Positions 37,065 to 50,042 are shown, counted from the stretch's first letter. The stretch: DNA of 64,000 nucleotides from Chaenocephalus aceratus (GCA_023974075.1 CM043800.1:32734952-32798951); one strand, 5' to 3'. Program-made: numbers and translations. The notes: a model not told the origin generated them from the letters alone.

Positions 37065-37579
37065 TGTTCACATTAAAATGCTATGTGATGTGAGCACCCT
37101 GTTGCACATTCCTGCTGTTTGAGCCTTGGTAGCTCATTGTAGATGTATTGTGCAGCTGTTGACAGTAATAAGGTAAATGTATTAAAGTGTTTGTACTTTA
37201 CTTGAGTTTTAGATCGGATGCTAATTTATACAAATTATATGTATTTCTACTACTATGGTGACTATTTACTTTATACTAACAAAAACAAGTTTATAAAATA
37301 TGAACCGTTGTTATGGATTTAAAATAAAACATACGCATACAATTAGTAGTTCATTTTCACCAGGTAAAACAATGAAATGCATCTCACAGGTTTATGCATG
37401 AAGTTCGTTTTCAATGATAATTTTCTAGTAAAGTAAAATTTATTTGTAAAGTAAAGTTTTCAATGCAGGACATTTACTTTTAGTGTTTGAATATTGTTTT
37501 ATTCTGCTTTTACCTAATTTAATGAAGTTCTTCTTCCACCATTTGTATTAGTTAGATAATTCATTTGAAAAGGAAGATC

Positions 37580-37805
37580 ACTCAGAGAGCACAGAGCTCC
37601 ACCAAGGTTTCCATGAATGAAATGAATGCATGTATCCGTCCGTGATTCAGATCTGCTTCAAAATTCGACGGGTTCTTTCTTTGAAAATGGTGAGATCCTC
37701 CATTTTTCATGAAACTCAGGCCAGTAGTATTCCTATAATCTTGCTGTCAATTAATCCAACAAACAAACCAAACAGAAAACACAACCTCTGTGGCGAAGGT
37801 TATAG
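37580..37805. repeat. Widespread interspersed repeat, degenerate copy
   Basis: Starts near CACTCAGAGAGCACAGAGC and CCACCAAGG, and ends near AACCTCTGTGGCGAAGG. The interior CAAACAAACCAAACAGAAAAC and ATTTTTCATGAAACTCAGG resemble a repeat seen abundantly in fish and marine invertebrates (the CGCCAAGG...TGGCGGAGG type). Family name not certain; recognition is from memory of the pattern. Confidence 0.5.
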
Positions 37806-40800
37806 AGTAACATTTTAACCACTTAATCACCCAGTTTCCGTAATAATTGTTCTTATCTCATTACCTCATGTAATTGATGTTGAAAGACATTTATTTTGGC
37901 TTTGAATATTCAAGACCACAAATTATACATGATGTAGTTTAATGGAAAAGGGAAATGGGTTTAATTATATTCATCCAAGTATAAGACCAATGCAATTGGC
38001 ATCTGCCATTTAGATGTTGTATACAAGCCAGACTTGGCCCAGGATCCACAGAACAAGTGAGGGTCATCACAAGGTGCTGCTGACTCAATATTCTTTGGCT
38101 GCACTGTTCATACATGAAATGATGTTGGTTATTATAATAAAGGCCTGCATTTGCCAGAGCGCACAGTTAACTCTAATTGGTAACACGTTATGTTTTTCCA
38201 ACATGGACATTTATTGCATGTTTCCGTTCGGGTTCCAGACTGTTTTGATTTATGTCCTGACCAATGAGACTAAAGGAGATTACATTGAATCTCTGTAATC
38301 TTACTAGCAAATTATTCACAAACTTTTTTATATTTTGAGAGGAAAATAAGTGCTGCAGGAACAAAGACAATGAGGGGGTCATCCAATAGGCTATCCATTT
38401 CCAGACATGATGTTTTGGGTAGTGGGTAGACAGAGAGAAAGCTGTAATGGCACCAGTCCCCTAATCTCACCCAGACTCCCAACTTGTTGTGGACGTGAGA
38501 AGTAGCCTTTAGGACAGAGAGAGATATTCCAGGAAACAGTCATTTCCCTCAATGGCAGCTCACTATTCCCTCACCAACCGCAAGGAATTTGTTTTATATG
38601 TGTGAGATTTGCCCGGCATGCAGATTGTTTTGCGGGCGATTAGACCTATGAATGGGGTCAGTGTTTCCACATTATGTCACAGGCTTGTTTATCAGTCTGA
38701 TGGACTAATGACCCCGATCCCTGTGAAGACTTCAGCCCAAGGCCCGACTGGTCCACTCAGCCACGAACGTGTTTAACAAGGCAAACACAGGCGGCAGCCA
38801 GAATGTATGGGTTAAAATGTCTGCGTTCTGACTTACTTGGCTCCATGCTGTTTAATTCATTGGAGTATTTATCATTACTGGTGAGCCATGACAGGAGTAA
38901 ATACTACTTTGGAAATCAGAGGCTGATGCAAGAGCAGGAGGACAAGAGGCTGTGGGTTGGTTCAGGGTCAGCAATGGAGGAATGCCCTTGTGGGGCACAT
39001 GCAGAACCATTTGGTTTTCTTATATGACCCTGTAAAAATAACATTGCTGACATATTGTAAGACTGCTGCACTTGGGCTGAGCTCAGGACTTTGGTATGTC
39101 TCCTCTGACCATGGTTGGTCCTCATCTGCCGCTAGGCCAGCCCAGTTTAAAAATGCATGAGCCAGAAGTTCCCTTCCTCTCAATTTAGCTTCATCTCTTA
39201 AAATGATCAAAGGTAGCAAAATAACATTATACAGATTAAAAAGTCATCCTGGTTGGAAGTGGAGGAATGTATGTAAAACTACTCGTGCAAGGAAAAGTCC
39301 TTTCTTGTGTCTCCTTTAAACCGAACTCATATGAAGTAGGAGGTAGAAATTACCTCCACCTTGACCAGTAATTAAGTCCTTACATTACGATGCTTCAGTA
39401 TTAACAATGTGCCTTTACTTGGAATATTTGTATTCTCATTATTGGATATTCCTACCTCAAATAATCCCCTACTCGTTGCCCAAGCCATCTACTAGTAGGT
39501 GGTGCACTCCTGGGTGGGATTCTCACCATAACCACATACTCTTGTAAAACAAAAATGTCTACAATTAAGTGCCAATACGGTGCTTATTTTCATACATTGT
39601 AGCATGACTTTTTTTATACTCCATCCCAGACAATTACAGCAGTGCAGTGGCAACAATTGGATGTGTTTCAGATGAGGAAAATCATGCTTTATCTGTACTG
39701 TAAAAAAAGCTATTATCGCCAATACCATCAAAAGGATCTTCCAGGTAATGGTGTTTTGCTAGTTTGTTTTGATTGTATTTTTAAAAGCTAGCACATAATG
39801 TCCCTCTGCATATTCCTTATAAGCTAAAGCTATAAAGACTATTTATACACACCATTATGTAGGTGAGGAAAACAGACATATTCTGAACAAGCCATACCTA
39901 CTTACTGTAGGACTTTTAACCATTTTATTGCCTCATTAGTGTGCTGCCACGATGCTCATTAGAATGAATTTCTCTCCAAAACCACACATCCAAGAAAAGA
40001 GTTGAAGGTTTACAATTTAATTTGAGTTTCAGTAAGCAGCATGACAGTCACTTGAGACGTCATCACCTCTGGCTTCAAAAGGTAAAAGTATGTGTTCCAG
40101 TTATCGTTGTCTGGCTGATAGGAGTGTATTCCCCCTATACGAGGCTTCTTGACAGCCCCAGCAGAGACTGTAGAGAATCACCGTTGCGGAGGTGTCCAGT
40201 GAGGTGATGATTGAGTGAATGTGTTTGCATCAGAGGATTAGTTTGCTGCCGTTTTGCCTACCTTCTATGTTTTACTTATTGACTAGTTTGTTGTACTGTG
40301 TACAAACTAGTAATTTAAATCTTTAAAGCTACAGCACCCTCCTTGTAACGACCCACCCTGTCCCACAAGGTCTAATACTGTCATTTTGCTTATACTTCTT
40401 CAGTGACGATCCTGGCCATACTGTGGAGTGGAGCATGTGGTTTGCTGGGCACTTTTTGCATGCAGATATGAGTGATTTGCAGTGAGTGTTGATTGAATAC
40501 AGCTACACGTGGTGATATTGTGGTTTTGGGGAAATCCTCAGCAGTTGGCCAGAAGAATCACTTTTTAACTATTTAACTATCACTTTATTTGTGATATTGT
40601 AATTATTCTCTCCTTGTCAGAGCCAGCCTTCAATTGTGGAACTTAGGTGTGTCGACTGGGAAAGCTGAATAAATTGTATAATCTGCATTTTATATTACTG
40701 AACTTTTACTTGATTATTTATATAATAAACGTTTGTAAACATTTGAACTTGAGGCCGCGTCCCTGTCCATCCTTTTATTCTTATCTGCGTGACTTGTCCT

Positions 40801-41503
40801 AAGGGCTCGTATTGGGGAACCCAGGTTAGCGTTAAGTATCCTAACCCCCTTTTATTATCGCAGCCCCCCCCCCTTCCCTGGTGGGGCAGGTCACATATGC
40901 TTAAAATTGAATTACATGGTGTTTTTCACTAGGGTTGAAAATATCGTAAACACAGTTACGTTTCACATCAATCTGTTCAATGTTCACTTTGAAATCTTGC
41001 ATGTGTTTTCTTCAGTGAAAACATTCTCACTTTAACCCCTATTACCCTTTTAACTTGTTTTTCAAAACTAAAACAGAGAGATATTTCATGAATTAGGTAA
41101 AAAGAGTTACACTTAACTTAACCAAGTAAACAGAAACAGTGAGGCCTTTGTCCTATGATGAATTGACAAGCATCTATCCTCTAATTTGTTGCACGCAGTC
41201 TGACAGGACCACGCCTCAGAGTGTAAAATTAGGATTTATAATTAAGGGTTTGTGAGGACTACAGGGGTCACAGGACCATGAAAGAGGGTCACATGGTCTT
41301 CTATGTTTATTGGGTTATTGCATGTGTAAGCCTTCGTGACGCTTTTGCATTTCCAGAAAAAGAACTAACAATTACATAAGAGTGTTAACATGCTTTTAAT
41401 TGAGTGCTACACATAATTTTAACAGCTGTTAAACAATGGTAATCTTTAACATTTAAACCGTTGAACTATTGCTTCAAATAACCAATTGGGTCCATTACCC
41501 AGC

Positions 41504-41808
41504 GTCCACACAGCGGCGTGCGTTGAAGCTTGCCGGTGGGCGTGTCTGAAACTCGACCAACAACCAATCACATGAATCTCCCGCCCCGGACACACAAGCA
41601 CGCGGTTTGATTGGCTAGAGCTTGTACTGGCATATGATTTGATTGTCTGACGCTTCCGTCGAAGCTTCAAAAGTTGAACATTGTTCAACTTTTGCACGCG
41701 AGCAAGCGAGCGACGGAACCACAATGCAGTTCGGCAAAGCGTGACGTCACCCCATTCAAAGTGAATGGGCAGAAGCGTTGAGGCTTGAACGCACGCCGCC
41801 GTGTGGAC
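41504..41808. mobile_element. MITE-like element with about 26-bp terminal inverted repeats
   Basis: The left end GTCCACACAGCGGCGTGCG (41504) pairs with the reverse complement of the right end, GTCCACACGGCGGCGTGCG (41808). Identity extends to AAGC with two mismatches over about 26 bases. The total is about 305 bp, GC-rich compared with its surroundings. The interior contains an 11-bp-stem palindrome at 41669-41693. No target duplication could be assigned, so the superfamily is open. Confidence 0.75.
41669..41693. repeat. Perfect short palindrome within the MITE
   Basis: AAAAGTTGAAC and its exact reverse complement are separated by three bases (ATT). The hairpin lies near the middle of the element at 41504-41808. 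Confidence 0.85.
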
Positions 41809-42379
41809 AGGCCTGTGTTCCCATTACTTAGTGGTTTATCACCAAATTCGGTGGAGCGTCTGAAGATATTAAAGTCGGGGCCGTGGCCAGGCTAAATATG
41901 TAAATGATAAATTGTTTTCCTTTGAAGATGAGTTCAATGTAACTAAATGTAAAATAGAGGAGAGCTTTTCCTTAGAGACTTCACCTGTCTTCAAGGAGCT
42001 AAACATTGTGTAAATCATGAAGGGAGTCGTTTTCCAGCTCTCTGTTCTCGTCCTTCGCTCCCTTGTCTTGAAAAAACAACATCACTTTTGAGTTGTTTGT
42101 ATAAAGGGTCTTTTACAGCTTGAGGGTCAGTTAAACAGGTCAGGTTGCTCTGGTGTGAAACTTTCAGCTGTTCTTTACGAGGAAGAACTTGAACAGCTGA
42201 ATGTTCTCCTTCACTGCATAATGCATTTGTTAAGTTGGAATGGAGGAGTAAATAGAAACATTTGATTACACTGCTTGGGGTGGCCTAGAGGTTAGGGAAG
42301 GCGCTTTAACGGGTGTCATCAGGATTAATCTGGTTTGAAAAAGTGAGAAGCCTCTTTCATTATCACCAACCATGTGTCA

Positions 42380-43485
42380 TTAAAGAGCAACTTGCAGGTT
42401 TTGTTTTTTCTACATTTATGCTTAAACTTGCTTGAAAATTACAATTAAAAAAGTGAATGCAGGATTTGATATGTTTTACGAGACATAAGGGCAGGAATTC
42501 AGAGGGAAAGGAGCAATTTTGAGCTCTGCTCTTAAAAACGGCTTTTTTTAAGGTCATACGTCAAACGCGTCATATTACATCACAAAGGGGACACATCTCC
42601 GCTCTTTGACCGCGGGAATAGTTAGTAGTTGCGTTGAGCGGTTGTGTTTTAGTGAGCTGGTATTTTTCTGTAGTTTTACATTGTATTTCACCATTTGTAA
42701 TCATGGTGCAGTATTGTGTTTGTGCAGGTTGCACAAATACCAGCCTGTCGGGACAAACGTTTATCAGGGAACCGTATTACATCTCTCTCCCCCCCCCCTT
42801 CCCTGCTCTCCCCTCCGGTACAGCACCGTAAAGTAGTGTGGATTTGCATTAGGTAACGCGAGATACGGCTGATACTTGCGCATTAGTTTCTGTTATGGAT
42901 CAGTATCAACAGTCCTGCCAGTAACGTTACTATATTATCAATGCTACTTTAGTTATAGCCTGATATATGATAGCTAACTTTACAATGTTGTAATGTGACT
43001 GACGTTAGCTAACATTCTGTAGCTAACGCCGATCACTCACTAAGACAGCTGCCCTGTTCTCCACTGGTTCTCCTCACACCACAGCTCAATTTCTCTCCGA
43101 TGGCCGTTATTTCTTCTAATCCTTGGCTGCTCCTGGTCTCTTGGACGCCTAGCAGACTCATAATTATAAGGTTGTGGTCCGTCATATGCATTCGAATATA
43201 CATGTTCAACTTATTCTGTGTCTTCTGTGTCGAAACTAGCATTGGGATCCATGTTTATTAATACGTTACACCGGCCGCTCTCCCCCTTGTTTCCCCTTTG
43301 TTACGTCACACGCGGGAGGTCACGTGGGGAGGATTTTTTGATGCGGAAGTAAAAATGTCTTACAAAAACGACGCCAGATGTCACTGTAGTGCATATTTAT
43401 GTATATTTTTGGGAAAATCTAGTGTATACATCATTTTCCTACACATTTATTCACAGTTGTCTTTAACCTGGAAGTTGCTCTTTAA
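42380..43485. mobile_element. Kolobok-like non-autonomous element (TTAA duplication) with THAP remnant
   Basis: The element runs 42384-43481 (1,098 bp) and is flanked by TTAA at 42380-42383 and 43482-43485. The terminal inverted repeats are AGAGCAACTTGCAGGTT on the left and, reverse-complemented, AGAGCAACTTCCAGGTT on the right, 16 of 17 identical. TTAA duplications occur in piggyBac and Kolobok. The AG-starting ends and an internal frame beginning like a THAP finger favour Kolobok, whose transposases carry THAP domains. No complete transposase is present. Confidence 0.82.
42703..42831 (+). pseudogene. Remnant of THAP-type zinc finger start (Kolobok transposase exon)
   Basis: The frame opens MVQYCVCAGCTNTSLSG. 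It has the C-x4-C spacing (Cys5, Cys10) and N-terminal context of THAP domains; human THAP1 also begins MVQ-x-C-x4-C. After about 18 residues the resemblance ends: the sequence becomes Pro-rich over a C run and stops after 42 residues. The later Cys and His ligands of the C2CH finger and the AVPTIF-type box are missing. It lies inside the TTAA-flanked element, so it is best read as the residue of a transposase first exon. Confidence 0.6.
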
Positions 43486-44899
43486 GTAAGGCCCAAATCA
43501 GACTGTGGCTGTACTCAACAGCTTCCAGGTGTGATTGTGTAACTGTTTGACGGTCAGGGTGTTTCTAATAAAAGAGAACATTGCTATCAGTGACTCTTCT
43601 TCTTGATTAAATAAAGGTGCCCCTGCTTCTTTCCACTGCGTTGTGAGCACACACTGTTATTAATATTTAAAGAATCCATTCAAGGACAAAACAGCAGCCA
43701 GCTGCATCCAGGATAAACAACACTTCCGGTTTGTTGAGTCTTGAAAATGACCCATCAGGACTGGAGAAAGGGTGCACAGCCTTAAAAAAGGGAAGTGGAA
43801 TTTGACAGCTGAGTTGGTCTTTACCCTGCATGGTAAAGTCAGAGTGGATAAAAGGGAGTCAACAAAGGTCAAGAGCAAGGTTGCTCCATAATGACAATTG
43901 ATATGGAAGTATTTGCTGAGACTGCAAGTAATTATTGCTCAAACATTTAGATGTATTTAATGTTTCCTCTGGTATAGAAACAGTGTTTGGACTTAATCTT
44001 ATTGATACTCAATAATTGAACCCAAGAATCCTTGCAAAACTTATTTACATAACAACTTTGAAAAGATAAATGAACTTGTTCCAACAAGACTATTGAAACC
44101 AGACCCAAAATGTACATGACACCTCCACAAACTATTACTTATTTTAAATCCAATCCATGAAGATGTGTTTAAACATGGCACAATGAACGGTCACTTGATA
44201 GTGAAGATAATAATAATAATAGATTTATTTTGTTAGCGCTTTTACAGGTGCTCAAAGACGCTTTACAGATATAGTGAATAGAAAAGAAAGGAACAACAAA
44301 TAAATATACAAAGTTAAAGTCAAAGATGTGATTAATAGCTCTTTTACTAACTGTCACTGATTCACAGGTTAAACTACAGGATGTATCATTTACCAACACA
44401 ATAAAAACATATGAATGAGCACAGAGCATCAAGATGGCATTTTATTTTGAAATGCAGTTTGTAAGTTGCAATGTATCTACAAAGAAAGGTATTTATGTCA
44501 CTAAAACCTTTCTATTTTTGTAGATGTTTGATTTTACTTGTAGGCTGATTGTTGGAAACCTAAAAGTACCAAATGGTGAGCTCTCCATTATTCCGGAATC
44601 TGATTAGGAAATAAACATGCTCGACCTTCCTACTAATAAGCTACTTACCAATAAAACCTAATTATATTAGAATAGCCCGCAAATAAACGGCACCACAGCT
44701 CCCATCACAGCCTCCACTTGGTTCGTCTGAAGTTGTAGGAGAGAGGATGGGAGGGGTTTTTGGGGGGGGGGGGCGGGGTTTTGTGACTCACCAGCAACTT
44801 CCTCAGTAGTAGGACAAATGTAACCGGCGAGCTGCATCACTCTTCGCCGCAGAGATTTGACTGCTGTCAGAAGCAACACAAAAACTTGTACAGCTGACG
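43486..44899. other. Gene-free stretch upstream of putative fhl3 promoter
   Basis: No supported exon. It contains an interspersed repeat fragment at about 44205-44275 and a G run at 44761-44772. On the - strand a good donor-like sequence (GTTGCTG|GTGAGT, near 44787-44794) could mark an antisense transcript from a bidirectional promoter, but that is speculative. Confidence 0.35.
44205..44275 (+). repeat. Interspersed repeat fragment (AATAATAATAGATTTATTTTG type)
   Basis: A short AAT run is followed by AGATTTATTTTGTTAGCGC, then GCTCAAAGACGCTTTACAG. This resembles a common fish repeat end related in style to the 31.3 kb repeat. Family not named. Confidence 0.45.
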
Positions 44900-45016
44900 A
44901 GAGTTACCGGAGCTGCGACCTGCACACTGATCCTATCTGACCTGAGCGAGGGAGGCGGGTTAACGGAACCTCGGGGAAGTTACAGAAGATACCTCTAGAC
45001 TTCAGAAATACTCCTG
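44900..45016 (+). other. fhl3: Putative non-coding first exon and promoter region of fhl3
   Basis: This GC-richer block contains ACCGGAGCTGCGACC, GAGGGAGGCGGGTTAACGG and CTCCTG, followed by a good donor (CTG|GTAAGA at 45016/45017). It contains no ATG-initiated long frame, as expected for a leader exon. In human 1p34.3 the order POU3F1-UTP11-FHL3 has FHL3 in the same orientation as POU3F1, so fhl3 should start on the + strand right here. FHL genes often have non-coding first exons. The 5' boundary is arbitrary. No LIM-domain coding exon is visible before 64000, so this rests on synteny plus splice signal. Confidence 0.38.
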
Positions 45017-48000
45017 GTAAGACTTTTTATCTAGTTTCTTTTCTTTTTTTCGTGTTAACGTTTATGTTGCCCACCTCTTCAGTGGGGTTTCAGTAAAGGA
45101 TACATTTCACCTAAAATATTCGGAAACTACTTGTGTATTAGGGAAATAAACTAGTGTATCCCCAATTGTCAATGAACGCATCATTATGATTGTGGATGAG
45201 GCTTATCAATGAAAATCAATGACATACACTCTAGTGTGTTAAATTGAAGCGTTATGATCGCAATATCATATTTAATGAACATTAACAATAATTTATGAAG
45301 TTCTCCTGAATCTATATGTTCTTTATTATTAGTGGTGGTAGTATGGTTAATTACAGTCATTTTGATTACAATACACATTTGATTTAATATCATAAGATAT
45401 ATGAGATACATATAATACATATTTACTTTATAATTTGAGATTTGACTGTTATGCTCTTTGGTAAGAAATCTGTGAGTACGAAGATTAGATTGGGAAATTA
45501 GGACAAGCCTCACACCTTAGTCAAACACGTCACCTGGGAGAAGTAAATCCCTGACATAAGAGGAACCACTTCCTGTACAGAGTGAGTGGATCTTGACATC
45601 TTCTGTGTGTTTTTCTGCTTCGATTGTTTATGACTTTATTTCTATCTTCCCTATCACTTTAATCACAAAATCACACCTGCTCCCATATTCCTCAGTAATG
45701 CAAAAACACACACACAAGGTAAAAACAACAAACCGCCTCCAGTCAGTGGGGAAAGACACTGTATTGGACCGTGTGACCCATTGAACTGTGTGTAGGAAGG
45801 ATTAAGGAACAACTGTTGTTACAGAAGCTCCCACCTGGGCAGTGTGTGAAGGCCTCAGAGAGCAAAGTCCTTCAGGCTAAACTGGTCTTTTCTTCGGGTG
45901 CAGGAAGTGGGATATGGAACTGTGCATATTGGAAGGGTGTGTCTGTGCTGCAGCCTCTAGTTTTGTTTTTGGCGTACATGATCACATCACAGTGTAGAGT
46001 AGCTTTGTCACCCTCATGACACATGTGTGGTTATCCACCTGTTGCGTCACCTCGGAGCAGTGGGCACAGTGGGAAGGTAAAGTGTTGGGCTTGTCAAAAA
46101 AGAGAACATTTGATCAAGATCTTACATGTTTTATAAGAGGATCACCAATTAGTCTTCATACTCTTAGGCTGTATGATTTCACTACAACACTGTACAACCC
46201 TTTTTGCTGCTGCTTGTTGACAAGTGCATAAAGGCTTAGATGAGGGGAATTGCAGAGTCGGAGGATTACAATTAATTACACATTCCATCAAGTCATTTGA
46301 ACTATTGTTAATATACAAATATTGATTAGTGCTTTAATTGATCTGATACACACAGAGATTCATGCAGGTTTGGTTTTGGATGAGGTAACGTATCTGATAT
46401 TAAACTACCTGGTTCCTTAAGCTGTATGCTATAACATTTGCTAAAAATAACATTTTGAATAATGCATATCTCCTCTCTATCTGTTGCTACAGAAATTACA
46501 TTTTGGAGGAATTTGGTCTCTCATACTATTCTTTCGCAAACTGTTTGTCAAAGTAACAAGCCGAAATAATTAATTTGCTGCCAAAAGCCAGTCAGTCTAT
46601 CCCATTTAGCATCCGGGAAGTTTGCCTCGACAGAGCCCACGGCTGTATAATGTGTTTGTTTGCTTTCTTCCTCTCTCCCTCTCTGCTTCATTGACCGTGG
46701 TCACATTCTTCGGAGGTCTCAGTGTTTTCCAAAGGTTAGCCCCGCGTGGTGTTTGGACCCCGGCCAGCTCTGAACTGCAGTTGGACTGCAGCTAAATGAC
46801 TTGGACTGGCTGTGGCTGGTTTTATGCGTTGGCATCGTTTGAAACCAGGCCAACGGTAATGATGGCGATCGGCGGTCAAGTAGTTGCAGGTGGTTAGGGA
46901 GCAGAATTTAGATTTTTGTTGCAGCAGTTTTCTGTTGATGTTCTGCAGCTCTCTGCCCCTCCATGGTGTTTCGAAGGACGCATTTTGTGTTGTTTTCGTG
47001 ACTTTGTGTCACATTCTACGCAAGGCTACGTTCAAATAGGAGGTTTACATGATGAGAACCAAACGGCTGGTCATATCTGATTAATTTGACTTATGCTTGT
47101 TTCAAATACATTTGCTCGAGGCATGTTTTTGACAACCCGAATGATTACACATTGTTAGAGTGCATAGTTTGTTTTCATCATCATCTTATTCATGTGGTTA
47201 TAACCAAAATCAAACGATGCAAGCTTTTAGCTAATTAAAAAAACATCACATCTGTGCTGCATGTGAGACCAAAAAAGGGAAATTAGAAGATGACTTTGGC
47301 TGCATATTTTTTTTGTAAGTTCACTTGAGTTTGTTGTACTGTATCTCTCTGTGTTTTCCCCTTGGTAGTCAGTGCCCTCTTCAATAGGCTGTGAGGGCAC
47401 GTGGCTCGCAGCAGGAGTGTGTCTGAATTCCCTGAGAGGGAGGAAGTGACCTCAGGTTTCCTGCGTGGGGTTTGCCAGGTGCTGAGGTGTTATTGTGAGG
47501 GGCGCAGGACTTCCTCCATGGATGCTTTGTTGGTAAACGTCTGAAACTTGATCCTTTCAGCCAGGGCCCCCCGTGTGAGGCAATATGCCCCCATCACAAT
47601 CCAGTCATCCTTCCCCGTTCTCTTCTTCATCACTGTCTGTCCACTCTGTGGCACAGCTTTCACTCCATGTTCCTGTGTATATAGAGAGAAGATACACTTT
47701 ATATAGGTAGCTATGAGTGTAAAAGGCTACTGACTCTGTGCTAATGGGGTAATTACATTCCTTTAGGGATACAATTACAGGTCCATAACTAGCACTTACC
47801 TGCTACTCTCAAAGGATGTCCTGTTTTCAAAGGAAATTCCAAATAGTTAGCACAGAAATGCAGATGCCCCTCTAAATACACACTACGTAGTTTAATTCAA
47901 ACTAATTACGAGAAGAATGGAGGTATGCTTCAACTCGCTTTACCTTTCCCTTGGTTTTCTTCATTTTGCGATTATATGAATGACACATGAATCTGTCTAC

Positions 48001-49954
48001 ATTATCAGAGTTGGAAACAGATGTTGTTTGGGTGCAGGAGTCCTGTCGATTCACTGCTGCATCATCACATTAGGTTATGTTATGAAATTGTACTGAGAAA
48101 AGGTGTGAGTCAGGCGTGACGGTTTCCCTACACCCTTGCCTAGAGCAGGAGGGCAGGCACACGGTATCACAGGACTTGATGAAAGGAATGTTTTGCTATA
48201 ATGCAAAACACGCTGTGGTTACCAACTACTCCATCATGGGCCTAGCATGCCTCTATTTGTTCTTTGGAACTGAATCCTGGGCAAACCTGTCCTTATCTTC
48301 TGGAAACTCCCTCATGTGTGCTTTTGGTTGGAAGATTAATTGCCAAAATGTGTGGAAATCTTTCTCAGAGTGTCGATGTCACTGCTTTCCAAATACATTG
48401 CCACCAAATAATATCCCACGGAAAAAAGAACATAGAGACTAAATGTCGCAAATGTCCATTAATAAGCATGGACTCCATGACAGCTGGAGGTATTTTGTCA
48501 GCAAACTGGCCTCCTGCACAAGTCTGTGGACAAATTGAAGTGGTTTTTATACAACTGGTAATGTTATGTGCATTACGAATTGAATTCATATAACTAATGA
48601 TTATGTTGGGCTGTGGCTAATGGCTGAAGCATAGGATAACCTATGGTTAATGGAGGCACTTGAGCCGAAGAGTATGGGCTGAGGAGATTTTCTCTAGTAC
48701 GCAAGGTAATAAGATGTTATTTCACCCAATACATCATTTCAAAGAGAAATTACAAAGTAAAGAACCAAGGCTTGTGCTTTTTACTAGAACTCCACGTGTT
48801 TATATCTGGGAAATAGAAGGACCTTGTTACCTACATCATAATTATAGGTCAATCGACCAGAAGGAAACACTGGTCCATTGACCTACAATTATGATGTTTG
48901 CTTTATTTACTAATTTTAGACTCAGTACATTTTATACCAAATTGTTGACCTGCTGCTGACACTCCTAAAGCCAATGTGATATCTTTGAATTTAAACTTTT
49001 AATCAAAATAAACTATAGTATGAGTATGTCTTGGATAACAGCAATCAACTGCCTGCATATAATTATATGTGAGTTGTTTTATTTCTATGGGAGCAGCAAT
49101 GTTGTCTTCCTAACACTGGCTTAATTGGCCAATCATTGGAGACCATGTGGCATGCAGTCTTTAACCAGGGAGTGATACACAGCAGGCCTTAAACAAGGCA
49201 ACAACACCTAAGGCTCAACATGTCACCTTTCGAAACACCGTAAACTCCTGACAGACTTGGCCGTTAACAGTGTACTTCTCCACAACAACATACTTGCAGG
49301 ACTCTGTTCTCATAACAGATGTCTTAGAGAGGTAATTAAGCCTTGGCACTGTGTGTACATGCTTTGTTAGTTCCACCATGCCACTACTGTATCCCCACGT
49401 TCACCCCCTGCTGCTGCGGTAGTTGTGTCTTTATATGGCTAGTAACTTCAGTTTGCCACGATGCCAACTGCAGTGTTGATTGCTTCCCAGACACCTAATG
49501 GGGCTGGTTCCCACTTCCCACATCTGCAAAGAATGATCCCAGACTGTGACATCATGGCAGAGGAAATGTAGTCATGAGAGTGTGGGTGTATGGCGGTGTT
49601 GCTGTTTGGCATTAGCACATTTTTATTCATATGTGCTAATGTTCTCTGTTGTTGCACAACCGTCTTCCAGGAATGAACCAGAAGGACATGCATGCACTGC
49701 AGTTACTTGTTCTGATTAGATGTGTATTATCTTGTCTCTGATAAATACAAGACTGTTTATTTGGGGTGCAGCTGTGAGCGAGAGCATTCCCCTCGCTGAA
49801 AGTAAACAGTGTTAACGTGCCTCTCTCTCTGCATGATGAAACTAGTGAGCGATAAAGAATGTGACTCCTTATCCAAAAAGTCTTACACCATCCCTCTCTC
49901 ATCGTTGCTCTTTCCACTATGTCTTTTGCTCAATATTATTTACTGGCGTGCGTG
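45017..49954. other. Gene-free stretch, possibly fhl3 intron 1
   Basis: No supported exon. Apart from the hairpin at 48833-48897 I see no repeat boundary or coding signal. Open frames of around 100 codons (such as 48116-48442) show no family resemblance. Confidence 0.4.
48833..48897. other. Strong miRNA-like hairpin
   Basis: The left arm 48833-48860 (ACATCATAATTATAGGTC onward) and right arm 48870-48897 are reverse complements with only two mismatches over 28 bases. The loop is 9 bases (AAGGAAACA). Arm length, loop size and internal mismatches fit a short pre-miRNA or a tiny palindromic MITE. I do not recognise the arm sequence as a known miRNA family. The structure is certain; function is unknown. 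Confidence 0.6.
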
Positions 49955-49976
49955 CACACACACACACACACACACA

Positions 49977-50042
<66 letters not shown>

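Larger units (their letters stand above)
36861..41503. other. Gene-free stretch between utp11 and the transposon cluster
   Basis: No supported exon. It contains a CTCF-like site at 37051 and an interspersed repeat at about 37580-37805. A C run at about 40864-40873 lies in an unclassified segment (40320-40900) that has AATAAA-type signals and might be a retroelement fragment. The rest is unremarkable AT-rich sequence. Confidence 0.4.

Noticed and set aside
37420..37465. AGTAAAGTAAAATTTATTTG-type direct repeats
   Set aside because: Low-complexity AT-rich sequence with no clear boundaries.
40320..40900. Possible LTR or retrotransposed transcript end
   Set aside because: AATAAA-type signals and a C run are present, but I found no paired terminal repeat or target duplication.
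48116..48593. Two overlapping frames of about 109 codons
   Set aside because: No homology to a known family and no matching acceptor/donor arrangement.
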